From Oscillospiraceae bacterium (GTDB lineage Bacteria; Bacillota; Clostridia; Oscillospirales; CAG-272): a stretch of 64,000 nucleotides of DNA. The first letter of the stretch is position 1; each line of letters starts with the position of its first letter. A program made the translations under genes and the position numbers. The stretch covers positions 1,426,001 to 1,490,000 of the forward strand of contig CP091718.1 of NCBI GenBank assembly GCA_022009675.1, given 5' to 3'. The notes under the pieces are model-generated. The model ran no database searches. It was not told where the DNA came from and was given only the letters and a program-made list of their open reading frames with translations. Of this stretch, positions 1 through 8,341 are shown piece by piece.

Positions 1-1
1 C

Positions 2-413
2 GCCTGCCGGAACGGATTCATCCTGGACGGCTTCCCCCGTTCCATCCCCCAGGCAGAAGCTCTGGACGCCATGGGCGTGAAGATGGACGCGGTGCTCTCG
101 CTTGAGGTGCCGGATGAGACCATCATCCAGCGCATGAGCGGGCGGCGGGTCTGCCGTTGCGGTGCGTCCTATCATGTTGTTTACCTGCCTCCCCAAGCAG
201 GATAATCTTTGTGATAAATGCGGCGATACCCTCTACATTCGTGATGACGATGCCGAGGAGACCGTCCGGAAGAGACTGGAGACCTATCACGCACAAACGG
301 AGCCGCTCAAGGCGTTCTACGCCGCGAAGGGCATCCTGATTACCGTGCAGGGCAGAGAGGACGTGGAGGATACGACCGCCGATGTCTTTGCCGCTCTTGC
401 CGGTGTGCAGTGA
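2..413 (+). CDS. adk: Adenylate kinase, 3' part, frame-broken
   Basis: Adenylate kinase interconverts ATP, AMP and ADP in the cytoplasm. The window opens inside the gene, just before the FILDGFPRS segment that contacts AMP. The zinc-binding LID follows, with Cys residues in RRVCRCG and CDKCG, then the C-terminal helices. The reading frame breaks at a run of four C (191-194). Removing one C joins PP to KQDNLCDKCG and restores the family sequence to the stop. The first LID cysteine pair is spaced C-x-C instead of the usual C-x2-C, so one codon may be missing or the spacing may be real. map follows 36 bp downstream, the usual order at the end of the spc operon. The N-terminal P-loop lies outside the window. 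Confidence 0.93.
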
Positions 414-449
414 ATTGCCACCTCCGGTTTCTGAGGTGGATGAAAACGT

Positions 450-1212
450 ATGATTCAACTCAAAAACAGTGAACAGATCAAGGCTATGATGGCGGCGGGA
501 CGCATCACGGGCGAGGCTTTGCTACGCGCCCGTGATGCGGTGCGCCCCGGCATCAGCACATGGGAGCTGGACCGCATCGTGCGGGAGAGCATCGAGCGGG
601 CGGGCGCCAAGCCCTCCTTCCTCGGCTATGGCGGATTCCCCGGATCGGCGTGCATCAGCATCAATGATGAGGTCATCCACGGCATCCCGTCCCATACCCG
701 CATCCTGCAGGAGGGCGATATCGTCAAGATCGACGTCGGCGCCTTCTACAAGGGCTTCCACGGCGACTCCGCCCGCACGGTCCCCCGTCGGGCGCGTCAG
801 CGAGGAGGCACTCCGGCTCATCCAGGTTACACGTGACAGCTTCTTCGCCGGGCTGGCTCAGCTCCGGGTGGGAAACCGGCTGGGCGACATCGGCGCCGCA
901 ATCGACGGACTGGTCGTGCAAAACGGCTATTCCACGGTCAAGCGCTATGTGGGGCACGGGGTAGGTCATGAGCTGCATGAGTCCCCCGACGTGCCGAACT
1001 ACGGCACACCCGGCAGAGGTCCCCGCCTGTGCGTGGGTATGACCCTTGCTATTGAGCCGATGGTCAACATCGGACGCGAGGAAGTTCGGGAGCTGCAGGA
1101 CGGCTGGACGGTCAAAACCGCCGACGGCAGCCTGTCCGCTCACTATGAAAACTCGGTGGCTCTGACCTCCGAGGGCGTTATCAACCTAACCGGTATCGAC
1201 CCTGCGTTCTGA
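450..1212 (+). CDS. map: Methionine aminopeptidase type I, frame-broken
   Basis: This enzyme removes the initiator Met from new proteins and uses two metal ions. It is about 253 residues, normal for type I. Metal ligands are visible: Asp in KIDVGAF, Asp in FHGDSART, His in VGHGVGHELHESP, Glu in AIEPM and Glu in HYENSVAL. The ATG at 450 follows an AGGTGGA-like site. The frame breaks at a run of five C (782-786). Deleting one C gives ARTVPVGRVSEEALRLI, which matches the family, so I read this as a one-base insertion. The gene lies between adk and infA as in most Firmicutes. Confidence 0.93.
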
Positions 1213-1276
1213 TTCCGGTCGTATCACAACGAATACTGCACGGGTGTGCAGCTGCACAGAAAGGGAGGGATTTTTC

Positions 1277-1494
1277 TGCCGAAGGATGATGTCATTGAGT
1301 TTGAAGGCGTAGTTGAGGAGGCTCTGCCCAACGCAACCTTCAAGGTCAGGCTTCCCAACGGGCACCAGGTGGTCGCCCATATTTCGGGGAAGCTGCGTCT
1401 GAACTATATCCGGATTCTGCCGGGGGATCATGTGACCGTCGAGGTTTCGGTGTATGACCTCGGGAAGGGTCGCATCACCTGGAGATCCAAGTAA
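1277..1494 (+). CDS. infA: Translation initiation factor IF-1
   Basis: IF-1 is a small OB-fold protein that binds the A site of the 30S subunit during initiation. The motifs HISGKLR, NYIRILPGD and GRITWR are typical. A start at CTG (1277) gives exactly 72 residues, the usual family length, and sits 6 bases after a strong AGGGAGGG site (1263-1270). The nearest alternative is GTG at 1246, which would add 10 unrelated residues and place the ribosome site inside the gene. The CTG call is therefore an inference, and a small indel in the T5 run (1272-1276) could hide a TTG or ATG start. rpmJ follows. Confidence 0.88.
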
Positions 1495-1533
1495 ACAACC
1501 CCCAACAACGCAAGAAAGGCATGGTAATCACCA

Positions 1534-1648
1534 ATGAAAAGTGAAACCATCCGTCAAGAAAATCTGCGAGAAATGCAAGATCATCAAGAGAAAAGGCAAG
1601 ATCATGGTCATCTGCGAAAACCCGAAGCACAAGCAGAGACAGGGTTGA
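1534..1648 (+). CDS. rpmJ: Ribosomal protein L36, frame-broken
   Basis: L36 is a tiny zinc-ribbon protein of the large ribosomal subunit. The nucleotide sequence reads ATG then AAAA (1537-1540). Removing one A gives MKVKPSVKKICEKC and continues to a TGA at 1646-1648, 37 residues in all. The zinc ligands CEKC, a later Cys in VICEN and His in PKHKQ are present, so this is the zinc-binding form. It sits between infA and rpsM, the expected position. Confidence 0.92.
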
Positions 1649-1736
1649 TCGACAGCCAAGACCGAATTTACACCCCCCTCTCCGGGCATACGTCCGGCGG
1701 GGAATAAAAAATCACACAGAGAGGTGAAAAAAGAGA

Positions 1737-2105
1737 ATGGCTCGTATAGCTGGTGTTGATATTCCCAACAACAAGCGCGTTGAGATTGCTCTGACCTACA
1801 TCTACGGCATCGGTCGCAAGAGCGCCAACGATATCCTGGCAGCCACCGGGATCAATCCCGATACCCGTGCCAAGGATCTGACCGAGGATGAGATCGCAAA
1901 GCTGCGTGACGAGATCGAGAGAAACTACCACGTGGAAGGTGATCTGCGCCGCGAGGTGTCCATGAACATCAAGAACCTGGTCGAGATCAATTCCTACACC
2001 GGTATCCGTCACAGAAAGGGTCTGCCGGTCAGAGGTCAGCGCACCAAGACCAACGCAAGAACAAGAAAAGGCCCTGCCAAGACCATTGCAAACAAGAAGA
2101 AGTAA
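1737..2105 (+). CDS. rpsM: Ribosomal protein S13
   Basis: S13 binds the head of the small ribosomal subunit and contacts tRNA and the L5 bridge. The 122-residue product starts MARIAGVDIPNNKR. It has the helix-turn region YIYGIGR and the basic C-terminal tail with RGQRTKTNARTRKG that reaches the decoding region. The ATG at 1737 has a GAGGTG site about 12 bases upstream. rpsK starts 15 bp downstream in the same operon. No break is seen. Confidence 0.97.
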   Translation: MARIAGVDIPNNKRVEIALTYIYGIGRKSANDILAATGINPDTRAKDLTEDEIAKLRDEIERNYHVEGDLRREVSMNIKNLVEINSYTGIRHRKGLPVRGQRTKTNARTRKGPAKTIANKKK

Positions 2106-2120
2106 AGGAGTGGCATAACA

Positions 2121-2522
2121 ATGGCAAGAAACGATAAGGCCGCCAAGGTTACGAAGAAGCGCCGCGAGAGAAAAAATATTGAAAAGGGCACGGTGCATAT
2201 TCAGGCTACCTTCAACAACACGATTGTTACCATCACCGATGTGAACGGGAATGCGATTTCCTGGGCATCTGCCGGTGAGCTGGGCTTCAAGGGCTCCCGT
2301 AAGTCCACGCCGTTCGCTGCTCAGTCCGCCTCCGAGGCTGCTGCCCGCATCGCGGTCGATCACGGTCTGAAGACGGTTGAAGTGTACGTGAAGGGTCCCG
2401 GCGCCGGTCGTGAGTCGGCTATCCGTGCTCTGGAGACCGTGGGTCTGAACATCACCCTGATCCGTGACGTGACCCCCATTCCCCACAACGGATGCAGACC
2501 CCCCAAGCGTCGCCGCGTCTGA
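2121..2522 (+). CDS. rpsK: Ribosomal protein S11
   Basis: S11 lies on the platform of the small subunit near the mRNA exit. The 133-residue product contains GTVHIQATFNNTIVTITD, KGSRKSTPFAAQ and the C-terminal HNGCRPPKRRRV, all hallmark segments. The N-terminus is basic (KKRRERKN). It has an AAAGGAG ribosome site after rpsM and is followed by rpsD 27 bp later. Confidence 0.97.
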   Translation: MARNDKAAKVTKKRRERKNIEKGTVHIQATFNNTIVTITDVNGNAISWASAGELGFKGSRKSTPFAAQSASEAAARIAVDHGLKTVEVYVKGPGAGRESAIRALETVGLNITLIRDVTPIPHNGCRPPKRRRV

Positions 2523-2549
2523 TTTATAGTTGAAGGAGGAGAAATAACC

Positions 2550-3176
2550 ATGGCAAGATATACAGGTCCGGCATGCAAGCTCTGCCGCAGAGAGGGCAAG
2601 AAGCTGTACCTCAAGGGCGATCGCTGCGTCAGCGGCAAGTGCGCTCTGGAGCGCAGAACATCGGCTCCCGGTCAGCATGGCGCGGATGTCAAGAAGATGA
2701 GAGAGTACGGTATGCAGCTGAGAGAGAAGCAGACTGCCAAGAGATACTACGGCGTGCTTGAGGCTCAGTTTGCCAACTACTACAAGGAGGCAGACCGCCG
2801 CGAGGGTATGACCGGTGAGAACCTGCTGATCCTGCTGGAGCGCAGACTGGACAACGTCGTTTACCGTATGGGTATGGCTGAGTGCCGCCGCGATGCCCGT
2901 CAGCTCGTGCTGCACGGTCACTTCACCGTGAACGGCAAGAAGGTCAATATTCCGTCCCTGATCGTGAAGCCCGGCGATGTGATTGCTGTTAAGGAATCCA
3001 GCCGTTCTTCCGTCAAGTTCAAGACGCTGGCGGAGTCCGAGGGCGGCGTTCGTATCCCCAAGTGGATCGATTCCGACAAGAAGAACTTCACCGCCAAGGT
3101 TGTGGCTATGCCTGCTCGTGAGGACATCGACTTCGAGTTCAATGAGCAGCTGATCGTCGAGCTTTATTCCAAGTAA
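2550..3176 (+). CDS. rpsD: Ribosomal protein S4
   Basis: S4 nucleates 30S assembly by binding the 5' domain of 16S rRNA. The 208-residue protein has the N-terminal zinc-type cysteines (CKLCRREGKK, CVSGKCALE) and the S4 RNA-binding fold (residues about 95-155) beginning RRLDNVVYRMG. A very strong AAGGAGGAG site precedes the ATG. In many bacteria S4 autoregulates this operon, but no leader for that is visible here. A 183-bp GC-rich spacer separates it from rpoA. Confidence 0.97.
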   Translation: MARYTGPACKLCRREGKKLYLKGDRCVSGKCALERRTSAPGQHGADVKKMREYGMQLREKQTAKRYYGVLEAQFANYYKEADRREGMTGENLLILLERRLDNVVYRMGMAECRRDARQLVLHGHFTVNGKKVNIPSLIVKPGDVIAVKESSRSSVKFKTLAESEGGVRIPKWIDSDKKNFTAKVVAMPAREDIDFEFNEQLIVELYSK

Positions 3177-3359
3177 TCTGAATCTCCCATAGGCCCGCTG
3201 ACCGGTGGGGGAGCAGACGCGGCGAACGCGCCGCGGACAGTTGACCCCTGTGACGCGCGCCTTCGGGCAAACCCCTGCGCCGGCGCGTTATAACCGGAGC
3301 AGGTGCCGGCAATTCGGAAACTTGTTTTCCCAAAATAGCAGAAGGAGGTATTATTTGGA

Positions 3360-4334
3360 ATGATTGAGATTGAGAAGCCTAATATTACGACTGCCAACCT
3401 CAGTAGCGACGGTACGGAAGGTACGTTTATCGTAGAGCCTCTGGAGCGGGGATACGGCATTACGCTGGGGAATTCCCTGCGCCGCGTGCTGCTCAGCTCG
3501 CTGCCCGGCGTAGCTGTGACCAGCATCAAGATCGACGGTGTTCTGCATGAGTTTTCCACCATTCCCGGTGTTGTGGAGGATGTGACCGAGATCGTCCTGA
3601 ACGTGAAGGGCATCACTGCCAAGCTGCACGGTCAGGAACCCAAGACCGTGGTCATTGACGTGACCGGCGACCATGACGTGACCGCCGGGGACATCAAGCA
3701 GGATTCGGATATCGAAATCCTGAACCCGGAGCATCACATCTGCACGCTTTCCGGCAACGACCGGTTTTACATGGAGCTGACCTTTGACAGCGGTCGCGGA
3801 TATGTGTCCCAGGATCGCAACAAGCAGCTGCATAACGACCCGGCCGGCATGACCGTTTCGGCTCCTCTCGGCACGATCTTCACGGATTCCATCTACACGC
3901 CGGTCTACAAGGTGAGCTACACCGTGGACAATACCCGCGTGGGCAATATCACGGACTACGATAAGCTGACACTGGATGTAGTGACCAACGGTACTATTTC
4001 CGCAAAGGAAGCGATTTCTCTCGCAGCCAAGATTCTCAACGAGCATCTCAACTTGTTTGTTGATTTGTCAGATGAGGCAAAGAAGGCAGAAATCATGGTA
4101 GAACGTGAAGAGACCAAGAAAGAAAAGGTTCTTGAGATGACCATTGAGGAACTTGACATGTCCGTGCGCAGCTTCAACTGTCTGAAGCGCGCGGGCATTG
4201 ACACGGTGGAGGATCTGACCAACCGCACCGAGGAGGACATGATTAAGGTCCGCAACCTCGGTAAGAAATCCCTGGAGGAAGTCATCCAGAAGCTGCACTC
4301 GCTCGGACTCGACCTCAAAAAAGAGGAAGACTAA
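3360..4334 (+). CDS. rpoA: RNA polymerase alpha subunit
   Basis: Alpha dimerises to seed assembly of RNA polymerase, and its C-terminal domain binds UP elements and activators. The 324-residue product has the N-terminal assembly domain (GYGITLGNSLRRVLLSSLPG near residue 33) and a C-terminal domain from about 255 with helix-hairpin-helix segments (LKRAGIDTVEDL, LGKKSLEEV). AAGGAGG lies 9 bases before the ATG. It is transcribed with the upstream ribosomal genes and rplQ downstream. No frame break is seen. Confidence 0.98.
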   Translation: MIEIEKPNITTANLSSDGTEGTFIVEPLERGYGITLGNSLRRVLLSSLPGVAVTSIKIDGVLHEFSTIPGVVEDVTEIVLNVKGITAKLHGQEPKTVVIDVTGDHDVTAGDIKQDSDIEILNPEHHICTLSGNDRFYMELTFDSGRGYVSQDRNKQLHNDPAGMTVSAPLGTIFTDSIYTPVYKVSYTVDNTRVGNITDYDKLTLDVVTNGTISAKEAISLAAKILNEHLNLFVDLSDEAKKAEIMVEREETKKEKVLEMTIEELDMSVRSFNCLKRAGIDTVEDLTNRTEEDMIKVRNLGKKSLEEVIQKLHSLGLDLKKEED

Positions 4335-4436
4335 GCCGGAAGCGTTTGCGGCAGGTGCGCCCGAGCGTAACGTCCGAACGCACTACCCGAACCATGAATT
4401 TCAGAAGTAAAGATACAGCAGAAGGAGGCAACGAAA

Positions 4437-4868
4437 ATGCCCGGAACCAGAAAACTTGGCAGACCGACCGCGCACAGAATTGCAATGCTGCGCGGAATGG
4501 TCACGCTGTTGCTTGAGAACGGACAGATCGTGACGACCGTCACGAGAGCCAAGGAAGTCCGCTCCATCACCGAAAAGATGGTTACGCTCGGTAAGGAGAA
4601 TACCCTTGCCAGCCGCCGCGCCGCTCTTTCCTACATTACCAAGGAGGCGGTCGTGGTGAAGCTCTTCACGGAGTACGCTCCCCTGTATGCCGACCGCAAG
4701 GGCGGCTACACCCAGATGTTCAAGCTGGGTCAGCGCCGCGGCGACGGCGCAGAGACTGTCCTGCTCTGCATGGTGGACTACAAGAAGCCCACTGAGGCGG
4801 CAGACGACAAGAAGAAGTCCAAGAAGGAAGCCAAGGCTGAGCCCGCTGAGCAAGCTAAGGCGGAGTAA
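4437..4868 (+). CDS. rplQ: Ribosomal protein L17
   Basis: L17 is a large-subunit protein near the polypeptide exit. The 143-residue product starts MPGTRKLGRPTAHR and has the conserved core up to about residue 115 (YTQMFKLGQRRGDGAE). It ends in a Lys/Glu/Ala-rich tail of about 25 residues (ADDKKKSKKEAKAE), longer than the bare family core. AGAAGGAGG precedes the ATG. It is the last gene of the operon and is followed by a terminator. Confidence 0.97.
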   Translation: MPGTRKLGRPTAHRIAMLRGMVTLLLENGQIVTTVTRAKEVRSITEKMVTLGKENTLASRRAALSYITKEAVVVKLFTEYAPLYADRKGGYTQMFKLGQRRGDGAETVLLCMVDYKKPTEAADDKKKSKKEAKAEPAEQAKAE

Positions 4869-4889
4869 TTCCGAAAACTTCAAAAACAC

Positions 4890-4928
4890 TGCCCCCCGAC
4901 AGGAGTGCATCCTGCCGGGGGCAATTTT
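4890..4928 (+). terminator. Intrinsic terminator of the ribosomal operon
   Basis: A GC-rich hairpin (arms TGCCCCCCGACAGG and CCTGCCGGGGGCA, one mismatch) with an AATTTT tail lies 22 bp after rplQ. Confidence 0.85.
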
Positions 4929-4960
4929 GGCTGTAGCCTGTCGTCGGTCGGAAATCGGAA

Positions 4961-5130
4961 TTAAGGCATTACCGCGCAATCCACGCATGGCACACTTGCT
5001 TGCGTCTTTTCCGTCATACTTCACAAAAATCCTTGTCAGTAGCTCTACTACAGCCTGCGAATTTTTGTATTGTCTGACGAAAAATCCGACTGCGCAATTG
5101 CACCATCGGAATTGCGCGGTAATGCCTTAA
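4961..5130. mobile_element. MITE-like element with perfect 20-bp inverted ends
   Basis: A 170-bp non-coding segment is bounded by perfect 20-bp inverted repeats: TTAAGGCATTACCGCGCAAT at 4961-4980 and its reverse complement at 5111-5130. The outermost bases are TTAA on both sides. There is no transposase, so if mobile it would depend on a protein encoded elsewhere. The inside contains CTGACGAAAAATC (5074-5086), also present in the element at 17215-17366. It sits in the intergenic gap between two converging transcription units. It could instead be a large structured RNA or terminator. Confidence 0.6.
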
Positions 5131-5133
5131 GAA

Positions 5134-5172
5134 ATGCGGGGAGCAGCTTCCGAAGGAAGCTGCTCCCCGCAT
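5134..5172. terminator. Perfect 18-bp hairpin between convergent genes
   Basis: Arms ATGCGGGGAGCAGCTTCC (5134-5151) and GGAAGCTGCTCCCCGCAT (5155-5172) are perfectly complementary with a 3-base loop. It lies downstream of the minus-strand ABC ATPase gene and probably ends that transcript. The flanking T tract is weak. Confidence 0.65.
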
Positions 5173-5235
5173 AGTAGTTGCGGTGCCCCGTGTTTCAGGG
5201 AACCGAAATGTCGGATCGACAACCAGAGCGGCGTC

Positions 5236-6348
5236 TTAGTGCGCGATGCAACGCTCGGTGTCCTTGTCGAAGATATGGATGCGGCTGGTGTCAAAGGCGA
5301 CCTTGATGGTGTCGCCGGCGCGGGAAGTGGAGCGGGAGGAAACGCGGGCGATCAGGTTGGTCTCGCCGACCGTCAGATACAGGTAAATCTCGGCGCCCAT
5401 CAGCTCGGTCACGTCCACATAAGCATCAATGGTGCTGTCCGGCAGAACCTCGACCTGTGCGGGCTGGTCATGGATGCACTCCGGACGCAGACCGACGATG
5501 ACCTCACGGTCAACATACTCCTTCAGCGCGGGATCGTTTGCCTTCTCGGCGGGCAGCTTGATGGACTTGTCCTCAAAGTTGAAGTACATATCCTCGCCCT
5601 TCTTGGTCAGCGTGCCGTTGATGAAGTTCATCTGGGGCGTACCGATGAAGCCGGCGACGAACAGGTTGCAGGGGCTGTCGTACAGGTTCTGAGGCGTATC
5701 GACCTGCTGAATCAGACCGTCCTTCATAACGACGATACGGGTTGCCATCGTCATAGCCTCGACCTGGTCGTGCGTGACGTAAACAAAAGTGGTACCGACA
5801 CGGTTATGCAACTTGGTCAGCACGGTTCTCATGGAAGCACGGAGCTTCGCGTCCAGGTTGGACAGAGGCTCGTCAAGCAGGAAGACCTTGGGGTTACGCA
5901 CGATGGCACGACCCAGCGCGACACGCTGCTTCTGACCGCCGGACAGAGCCTTCGGCTTACGGTCGAGCAGGTGGGTGATATCCAGAATGCGGGCAGCCTC
6001 CTCAACGCGGCGCTTGATCTCCTCCTTCGGGGTCTTGTTCAGCTTCAGACCGAATGCCATGTTGTCAAACACGGTCATGTGCGGGTACAGAGCGTAGTTC
6101 TGGAACACCATGGCGATCTGGCGGTCTTTCGGTGCCACATCGTTGACCAGCTGGTCGCCGATGAAAAGCTCACCCTCGGTGATTTCCTCCAGACCTGCGA
6201 TCATACGCAGGGTCGTGGATTTACCGCAACCGGAAGGACCGACCAGAACCAGAAATTCCTTGTCCTTGATCTCCAGGTTAAAGTCGGACACGGCGGTGAC
6301 GCCGCCGGGGTACTTCTTATAAATGTGACGAAGAGATACGCTTGCCAT
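5236..6348 (-). CDS. Sugar ABC transporter ATPase, UgpC/MsmX family
   Basis: This cytoplasmic ATPase powers carbohydrate ABC importers of the MsmX/UgpC (CUT1) type. The start is ATG at 6348, eight bases after AGGAGG, giving 370 residues; the open frame extends further but without support. Walker A is GPSGCGKST, the signature is LSGGQKQR, Walker B is VFLLDEPLSNLD and the switch His is in YVTHDQ. A C-terminal MOP/OB-type regulatory domain begins near residue 240 (GTPQMNF onward). No permease or binding protein is adjacent. In Firmicutes one such ATPase often serves many importers, which would fit the orphan binding lipoprotein at 57827. A TATAAT-like sequence on the minus strand near 6463 may be its -10 box, with a poor -35. 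Confidence 0.93.
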   Translation of the reverse strand: MASVSLRHIYKKYPGGVTAVSDFNLEIKDKEFLVLVGPSGCGKSTTLRMIAGLEEITEGELFIGDQLVNDVAPKDRQIAMVFQNYALYPHMTVFDNMAFGLKLNKTPKEEIKRRVEEAARILDITHLLDRKPKALSGGQKQRVALGRAIVRNPKVFLLDEPLSNLDAKLRASMRTVLTKLHNRVGTTFVYVTHDQVEAMTMATRIVVMKDGLIQQVDTPQNLYDSPCNLFVAGFIGTPQMNFINGTLTKKGEDMYFNFEDKSIKLPAEKANDPALKEYVDREVIVGLRPECIHDQPAQVEVLPDSTIDAYVDVTELMGAEIYLYLTVGETNLIARVSSRSTSRAGDTIKVAFDTSRIHIFDKDTERCIAH

Positions 6349-6613
6349 TGAGATTTTCCTCCTAAAAATTTTGGAATCGGTACAGCTTCCCATTACACGC
6401 AGTTTTAACGGGGATGAACGCCGCGATGGGTAGCCGCGGCGAGAAGTATTTTATTCACCCGTATATTATAGCAGAAACCGAGACAAAAATAAAGTGTTTA
6501 TTCCTCCAAACTTTCAGAAACCGATTTGTATAGTCTGCACAACGCTTTCCGCCGTCCGGCTACGGGCGCGGACCGGTGTCCCGGGACGGATTTTAATATA
6601 TTAAGATTTGCTT

Positions 6614-7081
6614 TCAGCGGAGGTGGCGGTGGTTGCGCAGACGCTCCCGCAGGGAGCGGTAGAGGATAGCCAGCACCGATCCTGCGACGATGCCGCTGGC
6701 AATTCCCAGCGCGACGGTGACGGTGTTGAGACCATAGGTGACGGCATCGCTCAGGCGGCTCTGCACCAGACTGCTCATGGTGCGGTACAGGACGCTTCCC
6801 GGCACCAGCGGGATAACGCAGGGGATGGTATACACTGTCACCGGGACGCGGGTGCGGCGGGCGAGCAGCTCGGCGTACAGGGCGCCTGCCAGCGAGGCAA
6901 GCATATTGCAGACGAATTCACTGGCAAGGACAGTGTGCACGAGCAGGTAGACGGCATAGGTCAGGAAGCCGCCCAGCGTTGCCAGCGGCAGTCGCCGCGG
7001 GCGGATATAAAAGAGAATGGACAGTCCCACGGTGCTGACCGTGGAGAATACCAACCGGATGACGATCTCGCGTGCGCTCAC
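6614..7081 (-). CDS. ThrE-type exporter, small membrane subunit
   Basis: This looks like the C-terminal half of the threonine/serine exporter family (ThrE_2/DUF3815). It is hydrophobic with about four or five membrane segments, for example LGGFLTYAVYLLVHTVL and ALGIASGIVAGSVLAIL, and has the conserved PCVIPLVPGSVLYRTM. The start is GTG at 7081, overlapping the stop of the upstream gene (GTGA), which indicates translational coupling. About 155 residues. Its partner is encoded immediately upstream on the same strand. Confidence 0.85.
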   Translation of the reverse strand: MSAREIVIRLVFSTVSTVGLSILFYIRPRRLPLATLGGFLTYAVYLLVHTVLASEFVCNMLASLAGALYAELLARRTRVPVTVYTIPCVIPLVPGSVLYRTMSSLVQSRLSDAVTYGLNTVTVALGIASGIVAGSVLAILYRSLRERLRNHRHLR

Positions 7082-7968
7082 AGCAGGACACCTCCTCCCA
7101 GATGCGTATACAGTGCCAGTGCCGCCATGTAGCCCAGTGCCATAATCAGTGCCCGCAGGAGAGCCTGGACCAGCCGCAGGGAGCCGGAAACGGTATCTCC
7201 GCACAGAAGGTCACGCAGGGCGTCGCCGAAGGAAAGACCGGGGATCTCGGGCATGATGGTGCCTATGATGATGGTGTCCAGATTCTGCCCCAGCCCGCAG
7301 ACAATGCACAGCACCGCCAGCAGTCCGGAAAGAAACGAACCGACCGCCGTGATGCCCATCGGGTTGATGTTCTCGCGCACCAGCTTGTGGTGCTGTCCCA
7401 GTACGATCATGGCGCCGATCAGGGCGGAGCACAGCCCGTCCCGCCACGTGCCGCCGGCAAATACGGTAAACCCGCCTGCTCCCAGCATTCCGCCGACATA
7501 GCACAGCCATTCCGGAATCCGCCGCAGCTTGCGGATGGCTGTCAGTCGCTCGCGGACGCGGTCGGGCGGCTCCGGCACGGCGCAGACCGCGCGTGAAAGC
7601 GCATTGATCTCCTCCAGCCGCGCAAGGTGCAGGTACGCGCTCTCAACGCGGCACATCCGGGACACCGTTTCACCGTCCGGCATGGTGACTTCCGCCGTGA
7701 TGAGCGACGGAATGGCGAACACGCCGACCCGGACGGCTCCGTAGGCGCGGCATATGCGTGTCATGGAGTCCTCGACCCGATGCACGTCGCCGCCGCTGCG
7801 CAGGATGGCTAATCCGATCTCCATGGCAACGTCCAGCGTGTCCTGTCCGCCGGGGCGGTATGCGTCGCCTGCGCCGGGCGGCGTGCCGACCGCGGCGGCG
7901 TTTGCCGCATCCGTATCGCGCACAGTCCGATCGGCGGGCTGGCTGTTGCTGTTCTCCACAGGTTCCAA
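7078..7968 (-). CDS. ThrE-type exporter, large subunit (DUF1212)
   Basis: This is the N-terminal module of the threonine/serine exporter family, split into two genes here. I chose TTG at 7968 because a perfect AGGAGG lies 7 bases upstream; the frame is open further but lacks a site. The product is 296 residues: a soluble region with the family motif LRSGGDVHRVEDSM, then membrane segments from about residue 150 (YVGGMLGAGGFTVFAGG, AVGSFLSGLLAVLCIV, GYMAALALYTHLGG). A consensus promoter lies about 65 bp upstream. Substrate is unknown; amino acid export is inferred from the family. Confidence 0.85.
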   Translation of the reverse strand: MEPVENSNSQPADRTVRDTDAANAAAVGTPPGAGDAYRPGGQDTLDVAMEIGLAILRSGGDVHRVEDSMTRICRAYGAVRVGVFAIPSLITAEVTMPDGETVSRMCRVESAYLHLARLEEINALSRAVCAVPEPPDRVRERLTAIRKLRRIPEWLCYVGGMLGAGGFTVFAGGTWRDGLCSALIGAMIVLGQHHKLVRENINPMGITAVGSFLSGLLAVLCIVCGLGQNLDTIIIGTIMPEIPGLSFGDALRDLLCGDTVSGSLRLVQALLRALIMALGYMAALALYTHLGGGVLL

Positions 7969-8032
7969 GGATATTCCTCCTATCGGTTCTCCGGGCGGTG
8001 TCCGCCGCACGGAACCATTGGATTTCACGCAT

Positions 8033-8061
8033 ATTATACCGCATTCCGGTCGCTTTGTCAA
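8033..8061 (-). promoter_or_regulatory. SigA promoter for the thrE pair
   Basis: Minus strand: TTGACA (8056-8061), 17-bp spacer, TATAAT (8033-8038). It points to the TTG start at 7968. Confidence 0.85.
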
Positions 8062-8167
8062 CGAAAAACCGCAAAGCTGCGGGGCGTTGCAGGGGCAGGG
8101 AAGGGAGGCGTCGGGGCTTCCTGAATGAATTTTTTGGAAGCACGCTAAAAAAATATCGCAAAGACAC

Positions 8168-8196
8168 TTGCATATAAGAGCAAAATGTAGTATAAT
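8168..8196 (+). promoter_or_regulatory. SigA promoter for pssA
   Basis: TTGCAT (8168-8173), 17-bp spacer, TATAAT (8191-8196). The leader to the start codon is about 140 nt. Confidence 0.85.
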
Positions 8197-8341
8197 GGAG
8201 ACGTCCCTGCGGCGCGATTGTGCTTTTCGCGAAAAAAAGACGCCGCAGACTGCCCCGGCGGGGTTCCTGCGTGCGAGACGGACTGCCGCCCCCTGTGAAT
8301 TGCCATGATGAATCCGTGTGAGGCTGATAAAGGAGTATCCT

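Noticed and set aside
1668..2921. A 417-residue minus-strand gene over rpsM/rpsK/rpsD
   Set aside because: It is antisense to three certain ribosomal protein genes and has no recognisable features.
5134..6351. A 405-residue plus-strand frame over the ABC ATPase gene
   Set aside because: It lies antisense to a clear ATPase with all motifs; no independent support.
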